From Roseateles sp. (GTDB taxonomy: Bacteria; Pseudomonadota; Gammaproteobacteria; Burkholderiales; Burkholderiaceae_C), in the NCBI GenBank assembly GCA_019234295.1, contig JAFALK010000087.1, forward strand, positions 1 through 64,000: DNA of 64,000 nt, written 5' to 3'. Shown piece after piece: positions 45,715-54,929 of the stretch. The notes under the pieces were generated by a model. The model was not told the DNA's origin and did no database searches. It saw only the letters and a list, made by a program, of their open reading frames with translations. Position 1 is the stretch's first letter. The number at the start of each line of letters is the position of its first letter. A program made the translations under genes and the position numbers.

Positions 45715-47801
45715 TGTCGTCCAACCTGCTTGTTGAACTGTTTGTCGAAGAGCTGCCGCCCAAGGCGCTGAAGAAGCTGGGCGAGGCTTTCGCCTCTGTG
45801 TTGGCCGACAGCCTGCGCGCCCAGGGCCTGGCGGCGCCCGACGCGGCCGTCGTGCCTTTCGCCTCGCCGCGCCGTCTGGCCGTGCAGGTGTCCGGCGTCG
45901 CGGCCAAGGCGGCCGATCGCGAGGAGACGAAGAAGCTGGTCCCGGTCAGCGTGGGCCTGGATGCCCAAGGCCGGCCGACGCAGGCACTGGTGAAAAAGCT
46001 CGCCTCCCTAGGGCTGCCGGTCGAGGCCGCCGGCCAGGCCTATCGCGCAGCCGATGGCAAGGCCGAGGCGCTCTTCATCAAGACCACGGTGGCGGGCGCC
46101 ACGCTCGAGGAAGGCCTGCAGAAGGCACTCGACGAGACGCTGGCCAAGCTGCCTATCCCCAAGGTCATGACGTATCAGCTGCAGGACGGCTGGACCGATG
46201 TGAAGTTCGTGCGCCCGGCGCATGGCCTCATCGCCCTGCATGGCGATGAGGTCGTGCCCGTGCAGGCCATGGGCCTCACGGCCGGCCGAGAGACGCGCGG
46301 CCACCGCTTTGAGGCTCGCGTCGAGCGCGTCGCCGTGAAGGACGCTGACAGCTACGCGGCGCAGTTGCGCGACGAGGGCGCCGTGATCGCCAGCTTCGCC
46401 GAGCGCCGCGCCGAAATCGTGCGTCAGTTGAATGCACAGGCCGGCAGTCTCAAGCCCATCGACGACGAGGCCTTGCTCGACGAAGTGACGGCCCTGGTCG
46501 AGCGCCCCAATGTGCTGCTGTGCCAGTTCGAGCCTGAGTTCTTGGCCGTGCCGCAGGAATGCCTGATCCTGACGATGAAGGCCAACCAGAAGTACTTCCC
46601 GCTGCTCGACGCGGCCGGTAAGCTGACCAACAAGTTCCTCGTCGTCTCCAACATCTGCCCGGCGGACACCAGCGCGGTGACCGGTGGCAACGAGCGCGTG
46701 GTGCGCCCGCGCCTGGCCGACGCCAAGTTCTTTTTCGATCAGGACCGTAAAAAGAGCCTGGAGTCGCGCGTGCCAGGCCTGGCGAAGGTCGTCTATCACG
46801 GCAAGCTCGGCACCCAAGGCGAGCGCGTGGAGCGCGTGCGCGCGATTGCCAAGGCGATCGCGGCGCAGCTCGGCGTCGAGACCGCGCAGGTCGATCAGGC
46901 CGCGCACCTTGCCAAGGCCGACCTGCTGACCGACATGGTTGGCGAGTTCCCCGAGCTGCAGGGCATCATGGGCGGCTACTACGCGCGCCACGACGGCCTG
47001 GGCAGCGAGGTGGCCGAGGCCATCGAGGATCACTACAAGCCGCGCTTCGCGGGTGACGAGCTGCCGCGCAACGACGTGGGCCTGGCGGTGGCGCTGGCCG
47101 ACAAGCTCGAGACCCTGGTGGGCCTGTTCGGCATCGGGCAGTTGCCCACCGGTGACAAAGATCCCTTCGCGCTGCGCCGCCATGCGCTGGGCATCGTGCG
47201 CATGTTGTCCGAGCGAGCCCCGGCGCTCGCGCTCGATAGCTTGCTGGCGAGCGCCGTTCCAGCCTTCGGTGCCCTGATCCACGACCCGAGCGCCGCGCTC
47301 GCCGACTTCATCTACGACCGCCTGGCGGGTTCGCTGCGTGAGCAGGGCTACAGCGCGCAGGAAGTGGATGCCGTGCTGGCGCTGCGACCGCAACGTCTGG
47401 CCGACGTGGGCAGGCGCCTCGAGGCCGTTCGTGCGTTCCAAGCCCTGCCCGAAGCTGCTTCCCTGGCCGCGGCCAACAAGCGCATCGGCAACATCCTCAA
47501 GAAGGTCGAGACGCCGGTCGAGGCGCGCGTCGACGATGCCCTGCTCAAGGAAGCCGCGGAGCAGAATCTGGCCAAGGCGCTGCGCGGCGCCAAGCCGCTT
47601 GCCGACGGGCTCTTCCACAAGGGTGAATACGCTGCCTCGCTGCGCGAACTGGCTTCGCTCAAGGCACCTGTCGACGCCTTTTTCGACGGCGTGATGGTCA
47701 ATGCGGACGATGCGGCGCTGCGCGCCAATCGGCTGGGCCTGCTCAAGACCTTGCACGAAGCCATGAACCGCGTGGCCGATCTCGCGCGCCTGGCCACCTG
47801 A
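45714..47801 (+). CDS. glyS: Glycine--tRNA ligase beta subunit
   Basis: The 695-residue beta subunit carries tRNA-binding and HD-type domains. It opens [22 protein letters not shown], has the family segments PKVMTYQLQDGWTDVKFVRPAHGL and FFFDQDRKKSLESRVPGL, and a C-terminal anticodon-binding helical region. The ATG at 45714 is one codon inside a GTG frame and shares a base with the glyQ stop. Confidence 0.97.
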   Translation: MSSNLLVELFVEELPPKALKKLGEAFASVLADSLRAQGLAAPDAAVVPFASPRRLAVQVSGVAAKAADREETKKLVPVSVGLDAQGRPTQALVKKLASLGLPVEAAGQAYRAADGKAEALFIKTTVAGATLEEGLQKALDETLAKLPIPKVMTYQLQDGWTDVKFVRPAHGLIALHGDEVVPVQAMGLTAGRETRGHRFEARVERVAVKDADSYAAQLRDEGAVIASFAERRAEIVRQLNAQAGSLKPIDDEALLDEVTALVERPNVLLCQFEPEFLAVPQECLILTMKANQKYFPLLDAAGKLTNKFLVVSNICPADTSAVTGGNERVVRPRLADAKFFFDQDRKKSLESRVPGLAKVVYHGKLGTQGERVERVRAIAKAIAAQLGVETAQVDQAAHLAKADLLTDMVGEFPELQGIMGGYYARHDGLGSEVAEAIEDHYKPRFAGDELPRNDVGLAVALADKLETLVGLFGIGQLPTGDKDPFALRRHALGIVRMLSERAPALALDSLLASAVPAFGALIHDPSAALADFIYDRLAGSLREQGYSAQEVDAVLALRPQRLADVGRRLEAVRAFQALPEAASLAAANKRIGNILKKVETPVEARVDDALLKEAAEQNLAKALRGAKPLADGLFHKGEYAASLRELASLKAPVDAFFDGVMVNADDAALRANRLGLLKTLHEAMNRVADLARLAT

Positions 47802-47814
47802 GGGAGCGCAAACA

Positions 47815-48468
47815 ATGCCGCATCGCCCCGACCACGGTCACCCCACCAAGCTTGTCATCCTCGGACGCGACGGCACGATCAATCGTTACCGCGACGACCA
47901 TGTGAAGTCGCCCGAGGAGCTGGAGCCGCTGCCCGGCGCACTCGAAGCGATCGCACGGCTCAACCATGCGGGCTGGCATACCGTGATGGCCACGAACCAG
48001 GCCGGCATCGGGCGCGGCCTCGTGGACATGGCCTCGCTGAACGCGGTGCACCTGCGGCTCAATCAACTGTTGGCGGAGAAGGGGGGCCGGCTCGACGCTG
48101 CCTTCTTCTGTCCGCACACGCCCGAGGAGGGATGCAGCTGCCGCAAGCCCCTGCCGGGCCTCATCGAGACGATTGCCGAGCGCTTCGACGTCGACGATTT
48201 GTCCAAGGTGCACATGGTGGGCGCTTCGCTGCGCGACCTGCTGACGGCCCAAGCCGCCGGCTGCCAGCCGCATCTGGTCAAGAGCGGTCCGCTGGGGCAA
48301 GGGGGAGGGCAGGAGCTCGCGGCCGTCATCGCGCAAGTGCCGGGTGCGACCGTGCACGAAAGCCTGGCCGAGTTCGTCGACTACCTGATCCACGCCGAGC
48401 GGCGTGCGCGCGCCGATGCAAGTGGCCAAGCTGCTGAGTCAGACACCGAGATGGGAGACCTGGCTTGA
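47815..48468 (+). CDS. gmhB: GmhB-like HAD phosphatase (heptose-bisphosphate phosphatase family) with altered catalytic residues
   Basis: The 217-residue protein is clearly of the GmhB family, which removes the 7-phosphate from heptose bisphosphate for LPS core synthesis. The zinc knuckle CPH...CSC is intact at 99-109. However HAD motif I reads LGRDGTIN, with Gly17 where the nucleophilic Asp should be (Asp19 remains), and motif IV reads VGASLRD, with Ala137 where a metal-binding Asp is usual. GGGAG precedes the ATG by 8 bases. It lies between glyS and plsC, a context typical of working gmhB in Burkholderiales. It may be inactive, use a different mechanism, or have a new role. Confidence 0.85.
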   Translation: MPHRPDHGHPTKLVILGRDGTINRYRDDHVKSPEELEPLPGALEAIARLNHAGWHTVMATNQAGIGRGLVDMASLNAVHLRLNQLLAEKGGRLDAAFFCPHTPEEGCSCRKPLPGLIETIAERFDVDDLSKVHMVGASLRDLLTAQAAGCQPHLVKSGPLGQGGGQELAAVIAQVPGATVHESLAEFVDYLIHAERRARADASGQAAESDTEMGDLA

Positions 48469-49217
48469 AGTTGTTCTATGCGCTGCGTTCGGCGCTGTTC
48501 GTGATCTGGATGGCCGTCACCGTCGTCCCCGTGGCCATCGCGGCTATTGTGCTGTCCGTCTTCGTGCGCGGGAATCCGGTCTACTGGACTTGCGTGTTCT
48601 TCCTGCGCCTGTCGATCTGGGGCGCGCGCGGCATCTGCGGCGTGCGCTGGAAGATCGAGGGCATGGAGAATCTGCCCACGCAGGCCGAGGCCACCTCGGC
48701 CGTGATCCTGCTCTCTAAGCACCAGAGCACCTGGGAGACCTTCGCCTACCCCACGCTGATGAGCCACCCGCTCGCCTACGTGTTCAAGCGCGAGCTGCTC
48801 TACATCCCCTTCTTCGGTTGGGCCATGGCACGGCTGGACATGATCCACATCGACCGCAGCAAGCGTTCGCAGGCCTGGTCTAAGGTGGCCGCGCAGGGCA
48901 AGCGCTTGGCCGCCAAGGGCGTGTGGGTCATCATGTTCCCCGAGGGCACGCGCATCGCCCGCGGCAGACGAGGCGAGTACAAGACCGGAGGCACTCGCCT
49001 GGCCGTCGAAACGGGCGTGCCGGTCGTGCCTATCGCCGCCACCTCGGCGCGGTGCTGGCCGCGCAAGAGCTTCATGCTGCGTCCGGGCTTGATCGAGATT
49101 TCCATTGGTAAGCCGATCGCATCGCAAGGTCGTGAACCTGCGGAATTGATGCGCGAAGTCGAAGACTGGATAGAAGCCGAGATGCACAGGCTCGATCCGG
49201 AAGCGTATAAAGCCTGA
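48465..49217 (+). CDS. plsC: 1-acyl-sn-glycerol-3-phosphate acyltransferase
   Basis: The 250-residue inner-membrane enzyme makes phosphatidic acid from lysophosphatidic acid. After an N-terminal membrane helix (5-28), motif I reads SKHQSTWETF, with Glu in place of the usual Asp of HX4D, and motif III reads FPEGTRIARG. The start is TTG at 48465, overlapping the gmhB stop (TTGA), with GGGAGA upstream. Confidence 0.92.
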   Translation: MKLFYALRSALFVIWMAVTVVPVAIAAIVLSVFVRGNPVYWTCVFFLRLSIWGARGICGVRWKIEGMENLPTQAEATSAVILLSKHQSTWETFAYPTLMSHPLAYVFKRELLYIPFFGWAMARLDMIHIDRSKRSQAWSKVAAQGKRLAAKGVWVIMFPEGTRIARGRRGEYKTGGTRLAVETGVPVVPIAATSARCWPRKSFMLRPGLIEISIGKPIASQGREPAELMREVEDWIEAEMHRLDPEAYKA

Positions 49218-49219
49218 CC

Positions 49220-50026
49220 ATGCTCAAGCGCCTGGCCAATCTTTTGCAGGATCGACAGCTCTCGCTGTTTGACACCGAGCCACCGGCACCGCCCCCCTCA
49301 GACATTCCCACCAATCCACGCGCACGCCGCGAGGTGTTGTTGGGTGTGCATCGCGTGCCCTATGAGCTCAAGCGCGCGCGGCGCCGTTCGATCGGTTTCG
49401 TCGTCGGGGCAGAGGGTCTGACGGTCAGCGCGCCGCGTTGGGTCACGGTGGTCGACATCGAGAACGCGCTGCTGTCCAAGGGCGACTGGATTCTTCGCAA
49501 GCTCGTTGAGCAGCGCGAACGCGCCCAGCGCCTGGAAGCCGCCCGCATCCGCTGGGAGGATGGCGCTGTGCTGCCCTACCTGGGCATGGACCTCACGATC
49601 CAACTCGACGCCGGCCGCAGCGGCATCGAGCTGCTCGACGGCCAGATCTTGTGCGTGGGCCTGCCGCCCAGCGCCACTGAAGACCAGCTGCGCGAGACCA
49701 TCCAGGCCTGGCTGCAGCGCCGTGCCCGTGCCGTCTTCGAACCGCGCTGTGCGCATTTCGCGGCCCTGCTCGGTGTTGAAATGAAGCACATGCGTCTCAC
49801 CTCGGCACAGACACGCTGGGGCAGCGCGAGCGCCGACGGCACGATCCGGTTGAACTGGCGCCTCGTGCATTACGCGCCGTCCATCATCGACTACGTGGTG
49901 GCGCATGAGCTCGCGCACCTGCGCGAGATGAACCACAGCCCCGCGTTCTGGGCCGTGGTGAGATCAGTCTTGCCGGATTTTGAGGACGCCAGGGGCCGGC
50001 TCAAGCAGGAGAGCCTGGCTCACTGA
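49220..50026 (+). CDS. YgjP-like M48-type metallopeptidase domain protein
   Basis: The 268-residue protein has the zinc motif VAHELAHLREMNHSPAFW (HExxH plus a third His) near residue 229 and the upstream signature QTRWGSASADGTIRLNWRLVHYAP of the YgjP/DUF45 family. Some members are reported as nucleotide pyrophosphohydrolases instead of proteases, so I leave the activity open. It starts 2 bases after the plsC stop. Confidence 0.85.
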   Translation: MLKRLANLLQDRQLSLFDTEPPAPPPSDIPTNPRARREVLLGVHRVPYELKRARRRSIGFVVGAEGLTVSAPRWVTVVDIENALLSKGDWILRKLVEQRERAQRLEAARIRWEDGAVLPYLGMDLTIQLDAGRSGIELLDGQILCVGLPPSATEDQLRETIQAWLQRRARAVFEPRCAHFAALLGVEMKHMRLTSAQTRWGSASADGTIRLNWRLVHYAPSIIDYVVAHELAHLREMNHSPAFWAVVRSVLPDFEDARGRLKQESLAH

Positions 50027-50037
50027 GGCGCTGTGTA

Positions 50038-50241
50038 TCAGCCCTTAGGCTCGCATTGCGGCTTGCACACCACTTCGGTTCGGCCCAGTACCCGTTTGGA
50101 CTGCAGCATGCTTGGAGGGCGGTGCTTGCCGCACTTGAAGCAGGAACGGGTGTGACCGCTGCCCAGGAAGGGCGAACCGCTCAGCTTGGACTCGTAGCGC
50201 AGTCCGTCGGTGCTGACGGCGGTGTAGGTGTCTTTGCTCAT
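50038..50241 (-). CDS. Cys-rich microprotein A
   Basis: The 67-residue protein contains DGLRYESKLSGSPF, then SCFKCGKHRPPSML, SKRVLG and VCKPQC, giving a CxxC ... CxxxC set fit for one zinc site. It is clearly a paralogue of the microprotein at 51070-51303. No family name is recognised. It is convergent with the metallopeptidase gene and divergent from tdk. GGATCAC lies a few bases before the start in both paralogues and may serve as the ribosome site. Confidence 0.75.
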   Translation of the reverse strand: MSKDTYTAVSTDGLRYESKLSGSPFLGSGHTRSCFKCGKHRPPSMLQSKRVLGRTEVVCKPQCEPKG

Positions 50242-50380
50242 CCGTGATCCATGAAAGTGGATCTATGGATAGTAGTCAGTGCTCATGTCAGTTCGCCACA
50301 TGACTTGCCCGCATCTGTTGCGCGAATCCGCTACGGGCGAACCCTAGGCCATGGAAAAGCGGGGGACAATCTCAGCCCCC

Positions 50381-50938
50381 ATGGCCAAACTTTTCTTTCG
50401 CTACGCCGCAATGAACGCGGGCAAGTCCACTGCGTTGCTGCAAGTGGCTCATAACTACGAGGAGCGTGGCCATCGCGTACGGCTGTATACGGCCGCCGTG
50501 GACGACCGCTACGGGCACGGCCTCGTCACCTCGCGGCTGGGGCCGCAGCGCGAGGCGCAGGAATTCACCTCCGAGACCGATTTCTTGACGGACCACCAAG
50601 CCGATGCCGGCGTGGCCTGCATCTTGATCGACGAGGCCCAGTTTCTTTCCAAGGTCCAGGTCTGGGCCCTGCACGAACTCGCGCACCTGCGCCACGTGCC
50701 CGTGATCTGCTACGGGTTGCGCACCGATTTCCAGGGTGAACTCTTCCCTGGATCGGCCGCCCTGCTGGGCTTGGCCGACGAGATGGACGAGATGCGCACC
50801 ATCTGTGACTGCGGACGCCGTGCCACGATGAACATGCGGGTGGACGCAAACAACCGCAAGGTCACCGAAGGTGCGCAGGTCGAAATCGGCGGCAACGCCC
50901 GCTATCGGGCTGTCTGCGGCCGCTGTTTTCGATCTTGA
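50381..50938 (+). CDS. tdk: Thymidine kinase
   Basis: A 185-residue type II thymidine kinase. The P-loop region is RYAAMNAGKSTALLQ at residues 7-21, the Walker B-like ILIDEAQFLSKVQV follows, and the zinc lasso is CDCGRR ... VCGRCF. It salvages thymidine to dTMP in the cytosol. The ATG at 50381 (MAKLFFRYAAMNAGK) gives the family length; ten extra codons upstream are unlikely. It lies between two same-strand microprotein genes on the other strand. Confidence 0.95.
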   Translation: MAKLFFRYAAMNAGKSTALLQVAHNYEERGHRVRLYTAAVDDRYGHGLVTSRLGPQREAQEFTSETDFLTDHQADAGVACILIDEAQFLSKVQVWALHELAHLRHVPVICYGLRTDFQGELFPGSAALLGLADEMDEMRTICDCGRRATMNMRVDANNRKVTEGAQVEIGGNARYRAVCGRCFRS

Positions 50939-51069
50939 GGTCTTGCACCGTCCGCCGGATCGCTCCCAAAGACGATGCCTAATTCAAAGCTGACCCGGCT
51001 CCATGCCGCGTCAATCAATGTCCCCGCTGGGGGGGGCGACCAGACCCAACGAGGCCCGGTCGAGGGGCC

Positions 51070-51303
51070 TCATTTCGCCAGCTGTGCCTCGAGCTCCTTG
51101 CACGAAGGCGAGCACACGGGCTGTGACTTGCCCAGCAGCTTCTTGGACTTGAGCATCGCGCGCGGGCGGTGCTTGCCACAGAGGAAGCATGACATGGTCG
51201 CCGCCCCGAACGAAGAAGTTGCCGCGAACGGCGAGCCCGGTGCTTTCGAACGGTAGCGCAGACCATCGGCTTCGATGGTCGTCTTGGTGCTTTCCTTGGC
51301 CAC
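51070..51303 (-). CDS. Cys-rich microprotein B
   Basis: The 77-residue protein shares DGLRYxSK, GSPF, SCFxCGKHRP, MLxSK, LG and VCxPxC with microprotein A at 50038-50241, with a longer Ala/Phe-rich linker and a Lys/Glu tail. A CxxC ... CxxxC zinc site is likely. The start is GTG at 51303 with AGGA 8 bases upstream; an ATG-started frame of 32 more codons reads Arg/Pro-rich sequence not found in A. Function unknown. The 154-bp gap after it to the hydratase gene holds only a small CTTCGC/GCGAAG hairpin. Confidence 0.75.
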   Translation of the reverse strand: MAKESTKTTIEADGLRYRSKAPGSPFAATSSFGAATMSCFLCGKHRPRAMLKSKKLLGKSQPVCSPSCKELEAQLAK

Positions 51304-51457
51304 GCTGTGATCCTGAGTTAGATGTGTGAATTGCCTGCCGCTGCCCGGGGCCCCGGATTTCCTCGATCTGGGGTGGGTCAGTACTCGGCGCACCCCCATT
51401 TTCGCCGATTTGGCAATACCCTTCGCCTAGCGAAGTCCCGTAGATGGGCGGTCGAAA

Positions 51458-52216
51458 TCAACGGCCCTCGAATTTTGGGCTGCGTTTGGCGGCCCAGGCG
51501 GCCAATCCCTCGGCCAGATCCTGCGAGGCATTGGCCTGGTCGAGGTCGGCACGCAGGGCGGCTTCGTGGAGGGTGTTGCGGGCGATCGCGTTCAGGTGGC
51601 GCTTCATGCCCAGCAGGGCCAGCGGCGCCATGCCGAGCAGGTTTTGGAGCAGCACGTTCACCGCGGCATCGAGCGAAGAGGCGTCTGCCTCCAGGCGATC
51701 CAGGAAGCCGCTGACGAGCATGGTCTCGGCGTCGAGCGTCTCGCAGGCCAGCAACACTCGCTTGGCCCAGGACAGGCCGAGTCGCGTCACATAGCGTTGC
51801 ATGCCGCCGCGGTAAAAGTGCAGGCCCAGCTTCGCGGCCGGCACGAACATCTCGCAGGCCCGTGTGCCGAGCCGGAAATCGCAGGCCAGGGCCAGGTCGG
51901 TCGCGCCGCCGTAAATGCCGCCGTGAATGGCGGCCACCGTCACGGGCCGTGCCGCTTCCCAATCGTCGGCCAGGGCCTCGAACAGCGCGCCCGGATCGAC
52001 GCCGGGCGCCGCATGGATGTTGAAGCCGCTGCAGAAATGCTTGCCTTCGGCCTCCAGCAGCAGCACGCGCACCTCGGGCGTCCGGTTGATCTGGTCGAGT
52101 TGGCGGCGCAGGGTCCGCAGGTCCTCGAGTTCGAGGCGGTTGGCCAGCCGGGGCCGGCGCAGGGTGATGCGCGCCAGCGCGCCGTCGATGAGCAGGGAAG
52201 GAGGCAGTCCGGGCAT
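51458..52216 (-). CDS. Enoyl-CoA hydratase/isomerase family protein
   Basis: The 252-residue crotonase-fold protein has the first oxyanion-hole segment GKHFCSGFNIH and the second IHGGIYGGATDLALACDFRL. The usual catalytic Glu of hydratases falls near GMQRYVTRLG and is not evident, so the reaction (hydratase, isomerase or hydrolase) is uncertain. It starts 5 bases after the pulA stop on the same strand, an odd pairing with a glucan hydrolase. Confidence 0.85.
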   Translation of the reverse strand: MPGLPPSLLIDGALARITLRRPRLANRLELEDLRTLRRQLDQINRTPEVRVLLLEAEGKHFCSGFNIHAAPGVDPGALFEALADDWEAARPVTVAAIHGGIYGGATDLALACDFRLGTRACEMFVPAAKLGLHFYRGGMQRYVTRLGLSWAKRVLLACETLDAETMLVSGFLDRLEADASSLDAAVNVLLQNLLGMAPLALLGMKRHLNAIARNTLHEAALRADLDQANASQDLAEGLAAWAAKRSPKFEGR

Positions 52217-52221
52217 GCCCC

Positions 52222-54819
52222 TTATTGTTCCAGCACCCAGACCAGGGCCGTGCGCGCCGGGGCGGTGAAGCGGCCGGTGGCGGGATCGAAGCGCGAGTCC
52301 TGCTGTGCGCGCAGGTCGGCGCGATGCGCGGGATGCAGCACGAAGGCTTGGCCACGAGCCTCCTCCACCGTGAAAGTCAGCGGCTCGGATGATGCGTTGA
52401 TGGCGTAGACGATGCGCTTGAAGCGCGCGCCGGGGTAGCCCTGCCCATCGATGCTTGCGGCGATCAGCTGTGCGTGATTGGTGGCCACGAAACGCAGGCG
52501 CCGCTCGATGTCTTCGGCGGTGGCCATGTGCAGCAGCGTGCTGCTGGCACGGATGCGCAGTAAGTCCAGGAACATGGCTCGCGAAAGGGCCATGTCGGCG
52601 GGTGTGGGCTTGAGTCTGGCGTCGGCCAGCAAAGGGCGCATCAGGGCCCAGTCGGCTTCGTTGTCCTTGCGCGGCGGCAGGCCGGCGGCAAAGCCGTTGT
52701 CGCGGTCGCTCCAGTCGAGGCGGTTGAACCAGTCGCCGGAGTCGAAGCTGTTGCGATCCAGGGACTTGGAGCGCAGGCCTTCGACGCCCGCATGGAAATA
52801 GGCCACACCCTGGCTGAAGGCGACCACGGCCGCGCCCAGCATCTGCACGCGCACGCGCTCGGCCATGGGCAGGTCCTGCGGCAGCTTGTAGATGTTGATG
52901 TCGAACAGCGTCTGGTTGTCGTGGTTCTCCACGTAGTTGACGACTTCGCTGGGCTCGCTCGCGTAGCCGGCCGGCTGGTCGCCATAGGGGATCGCGTCGA
53001 GCCGCCGGCCGCCGAGCCGGTAGCTGCGCAGCGAGCCCGCCAAGCCCACGCGCACCATGTCGGCGGTGGCGGCATCGTTCGCGCCGTTGATGAAACCCTT
53101 GCGGTCGATCATGGCGCGGCCCGAGTCGGCGGCGCTGCCGCCGCGCACCGCATCGCGGCCGCGGTCGCTGAAGGTGCCGATGCCGCTGCCATTGAGGGAG
53201 AGCTGCGAGGCCTGCACGAAGCGCGCGCCGTTGGCGATCTCGCCGAAGTTCCAGCCCTCGCCGATCAGGTTGACGTGCCCGCCGCGGGCCTGGTCCACGG
53301 CCTTTTGCAGGGCTTCCATCGCCGCGCGCGGCTGGTGGGCCATGAGGTCGAAGCGCAGCGAGTCGATGCCGTAATCGCGCACCCAGCGCACGGCCGTGTC
53401 GATCATCAGCTTGGCCATCATGAGGTGCTCGGTGGCGGTGTTGTCGCAGCATGTCGAATGCTCGATTTCGCCTTGGGCATTGAGGCGCTGGTAGTAGCCC
53501 GGCACGATTCGATCGAGCACCGACTTCGGCGCCTGGCCCGAGTGGCTCGTGTGGTTGTAGACCACGTCCATGCCCACGCGCAGGCCGGCCTCGTGCAGGG
53601 CCTGGACCATGCGGCGGAACTCGCGGATGCGCACGGCACCGTCGTTCGCATCACTCGAGTAGCTGCCCTCGGGGGCGCCGTAGTGCTGCGGGTCGTAGCC
53701 CCAGTTGAAGCAGTCCTGGGCGGCCACGGCCATGACGGCGGCCTGCTGTGCCTCGCTGTCCGGCGCGGCCTGCGGGACAGTGGGCGTCACGCAGCCGTGC
53801 TCGGGGATGCTGGCGATATCGAAAACCGGCAGCAGATGCACGTCGGTCACGCCGGCCTTTTGAAGTTCCGTGAGGCGCTGCATGCCCAGGCTCGGGTCCG
53901 TGAAGGCCAGGTACTTGCCGCGGTGCGCGGCAGGAACGCTGGCGTCTTGAGCGGAGAAATCACGCACATGGAGCTCGTAGACGACGAGCTGCGTGTTGGT
54001 GCGCCGTGTGGGTCGCTGGCTCCCCCATCCGGCGGGAGCGAACCTGGGATCGGTCAGGGACGCGATGTAGCTGCGTTCGGAATCGGCGTTCAGGCTTACC
54101 GAGTAGGGATCGGTGACGAGATTGCGCACCAGGCCCACACCAGGGACGAAGACCTCGACGAGGTAGCGGTAGTACTGGCCGGTCAGCGCGCCTGTCTGCC
54201 GAATGCTCCAGGTGCCGCCTTCTCGCTGCAGGGGTTTGAAGCTTCCGGCCTTGGCCGTGGCGCTGGCATAACGGCACAGACCCACGGCATGCGCCGTCGG
54301 GGCCCATACCGCGAAACGCGTGTCCTTGGGACCGGGCACGGCACCCAGCGTGCGGCGCCCATCGTCGGCATACCAGTCGTCGAGGGCGCCCGGCGTCTGC
54401 GTTCGTGTGGCGGCGAGTACGCGGCCCTGCTCATCTTCGGCCACAAGCAGCAGTTCGCCGCGCAGCAGCTCGGGTGTCGGGTTCGGCACGAGCAGGCGCG
54501 GTCCGGCGCCGATGAACTTGAAGTGCTCGGGCAGCGGACCTGCGTCGGGCTGCAGCTCCACGCGCGCGTCCGCGCCACGGACCGGCTGGCCGGGCTGGGC
54601 GTGCAGGCCGCCCGAGCGCGCGTGATGCAGGGCAAAGCGAGCCGCGACCGGGGCGCCCGGCCATTGCAGGCGCGAGCGGTCCAGCCAATAGGCCTGCGCT
54701 GGCAGCGCCTGGGCATCGGCGACGAGCGTGGTCGAGAGCGGCCCGTCGCAGTCCGCCAGGCTGGCCGCCTGAGCATTGCCCAGGGCCAGCAGGCCCACCA
54801 GGAGTGCCATTCTCATCAC
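52222..54819 (-). CDS. pulA: Pullulanase-type alpha-1,6-glucosidase (GH13), exported
   Basis: The 865-residue enzyme debranches alpha-1,6 links in pullulan or glycogen-like glucans. A signal peptide (MMRMALLVGLLALGNAQA) is followed by N-terminal beta domains (to about 290), then the GH13 barrel: FNWGYDPQHYGAPEGSY, GMDVVYNHT, the nucleophile Asp in DSLRFDLMAH, the acid Glu in LIGEGWNFGE and the later VNYVENHD. The mature protein should be periplasmic or secreted. It is divergent from three further GH13 genes, with a small inverted repeat in the 110-bp gap. Confidence 0.93.
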   Translation of the reverse strand: MMRMALLVGLLALGNAQAASLADCDGPLSTTLVADAQALPAQAYWLDRSRLQWPGAPVAARFALHHARSGGLHAQPGQPVRGADARVELQPDAGPLPEHFKFIGAGPRLLVPNPTPELLRGELLLVAEDEQGRVLAATRTQTPGALDDWYADDGRRTLGAVPGPKDTRFAVWAPTAHAVGLCRYASATAKAGSFKPLQREGGTWSIRQTGALTGQYYRYLVEVFVPGVGLVRNLVTDPYSVSLNADSERSYIASLTDPRFAPAGWGSQRPTRRTNTQLVVYELHVRDFSAQDASVPAAHRGKYLAFTDPSLGMQRLTELQKAGVTDVHLLPVFDIASIPEHGCVTPTVPQAAPDSEAQQAAVMAVAAQDCFNWGYDPQHYGAPEGSYSSDANDGAVRIREFRRMVQALHEAGLRVGMDVVYNHTSHSGQAPKSVLDRIVPGYYQRLNAQGEIEHSTCCDNTATEHLMMAKLMIDTAVRWVRDYGIDSLRFDLMAHQPRAAMEALQKAVDQARGGHVNLIGEGWNFGEIANGARFVQASQLSLNGSGIGTFSDRGRDAVRGGSAADSGRAMIDRKGFINGANDAATADMVRVGLAGSLRSYRLGGRRLDAIPYGDQPAGYASEPSEVVNYVENHDNQTLFDINIYKLPQDLPMAERVRVQMLGAAVVAFSQGVAYFHAGVEGLRSKSLDRNSFDSGDWFNRLDWSDRDNGFAAGLPPRKDNEADWALMRPLLADARLKPTPADMALSRAMFLDLLRIRASSTLLHMATAEDIERRLRFVATNHAQLIAASIDGQGYPGARFKRIVYAINASSEPLTFTVEEARGQAFVLHPAHRADLRAQQDSRFDPATGRFTAPARTALVWVLEQ

Positions 54820-54832
54820 CGTCTCCGTTTTG

Positions 54833-54853
54833 TTTGAGTAGCAAAACTACAAA
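54833..54853. promoter_or_regulatory. Imperfect inverted repeat between divergent pulA and amylase genes
   Basis: GTAG (54838-54841) and CTAC (54847-54850) flank CAAAA, and the symmetry extends as TTTG and AAA outside. The site lies 14 bases from the pulA start in an AT-rich gap in an otherwise GC-rich region. It could be an operator for a sugar regulator acting on both directions; there is no regulator gene nearby. Confidence 0.35.
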
Positions 54854-54929
54854 TTTACTCGATGTACGCTTTCTGTAACTCATGCTTGTCTTTATGCTTG
54901 GCAGCAAACAAGACTGGAGACGATGTAAT

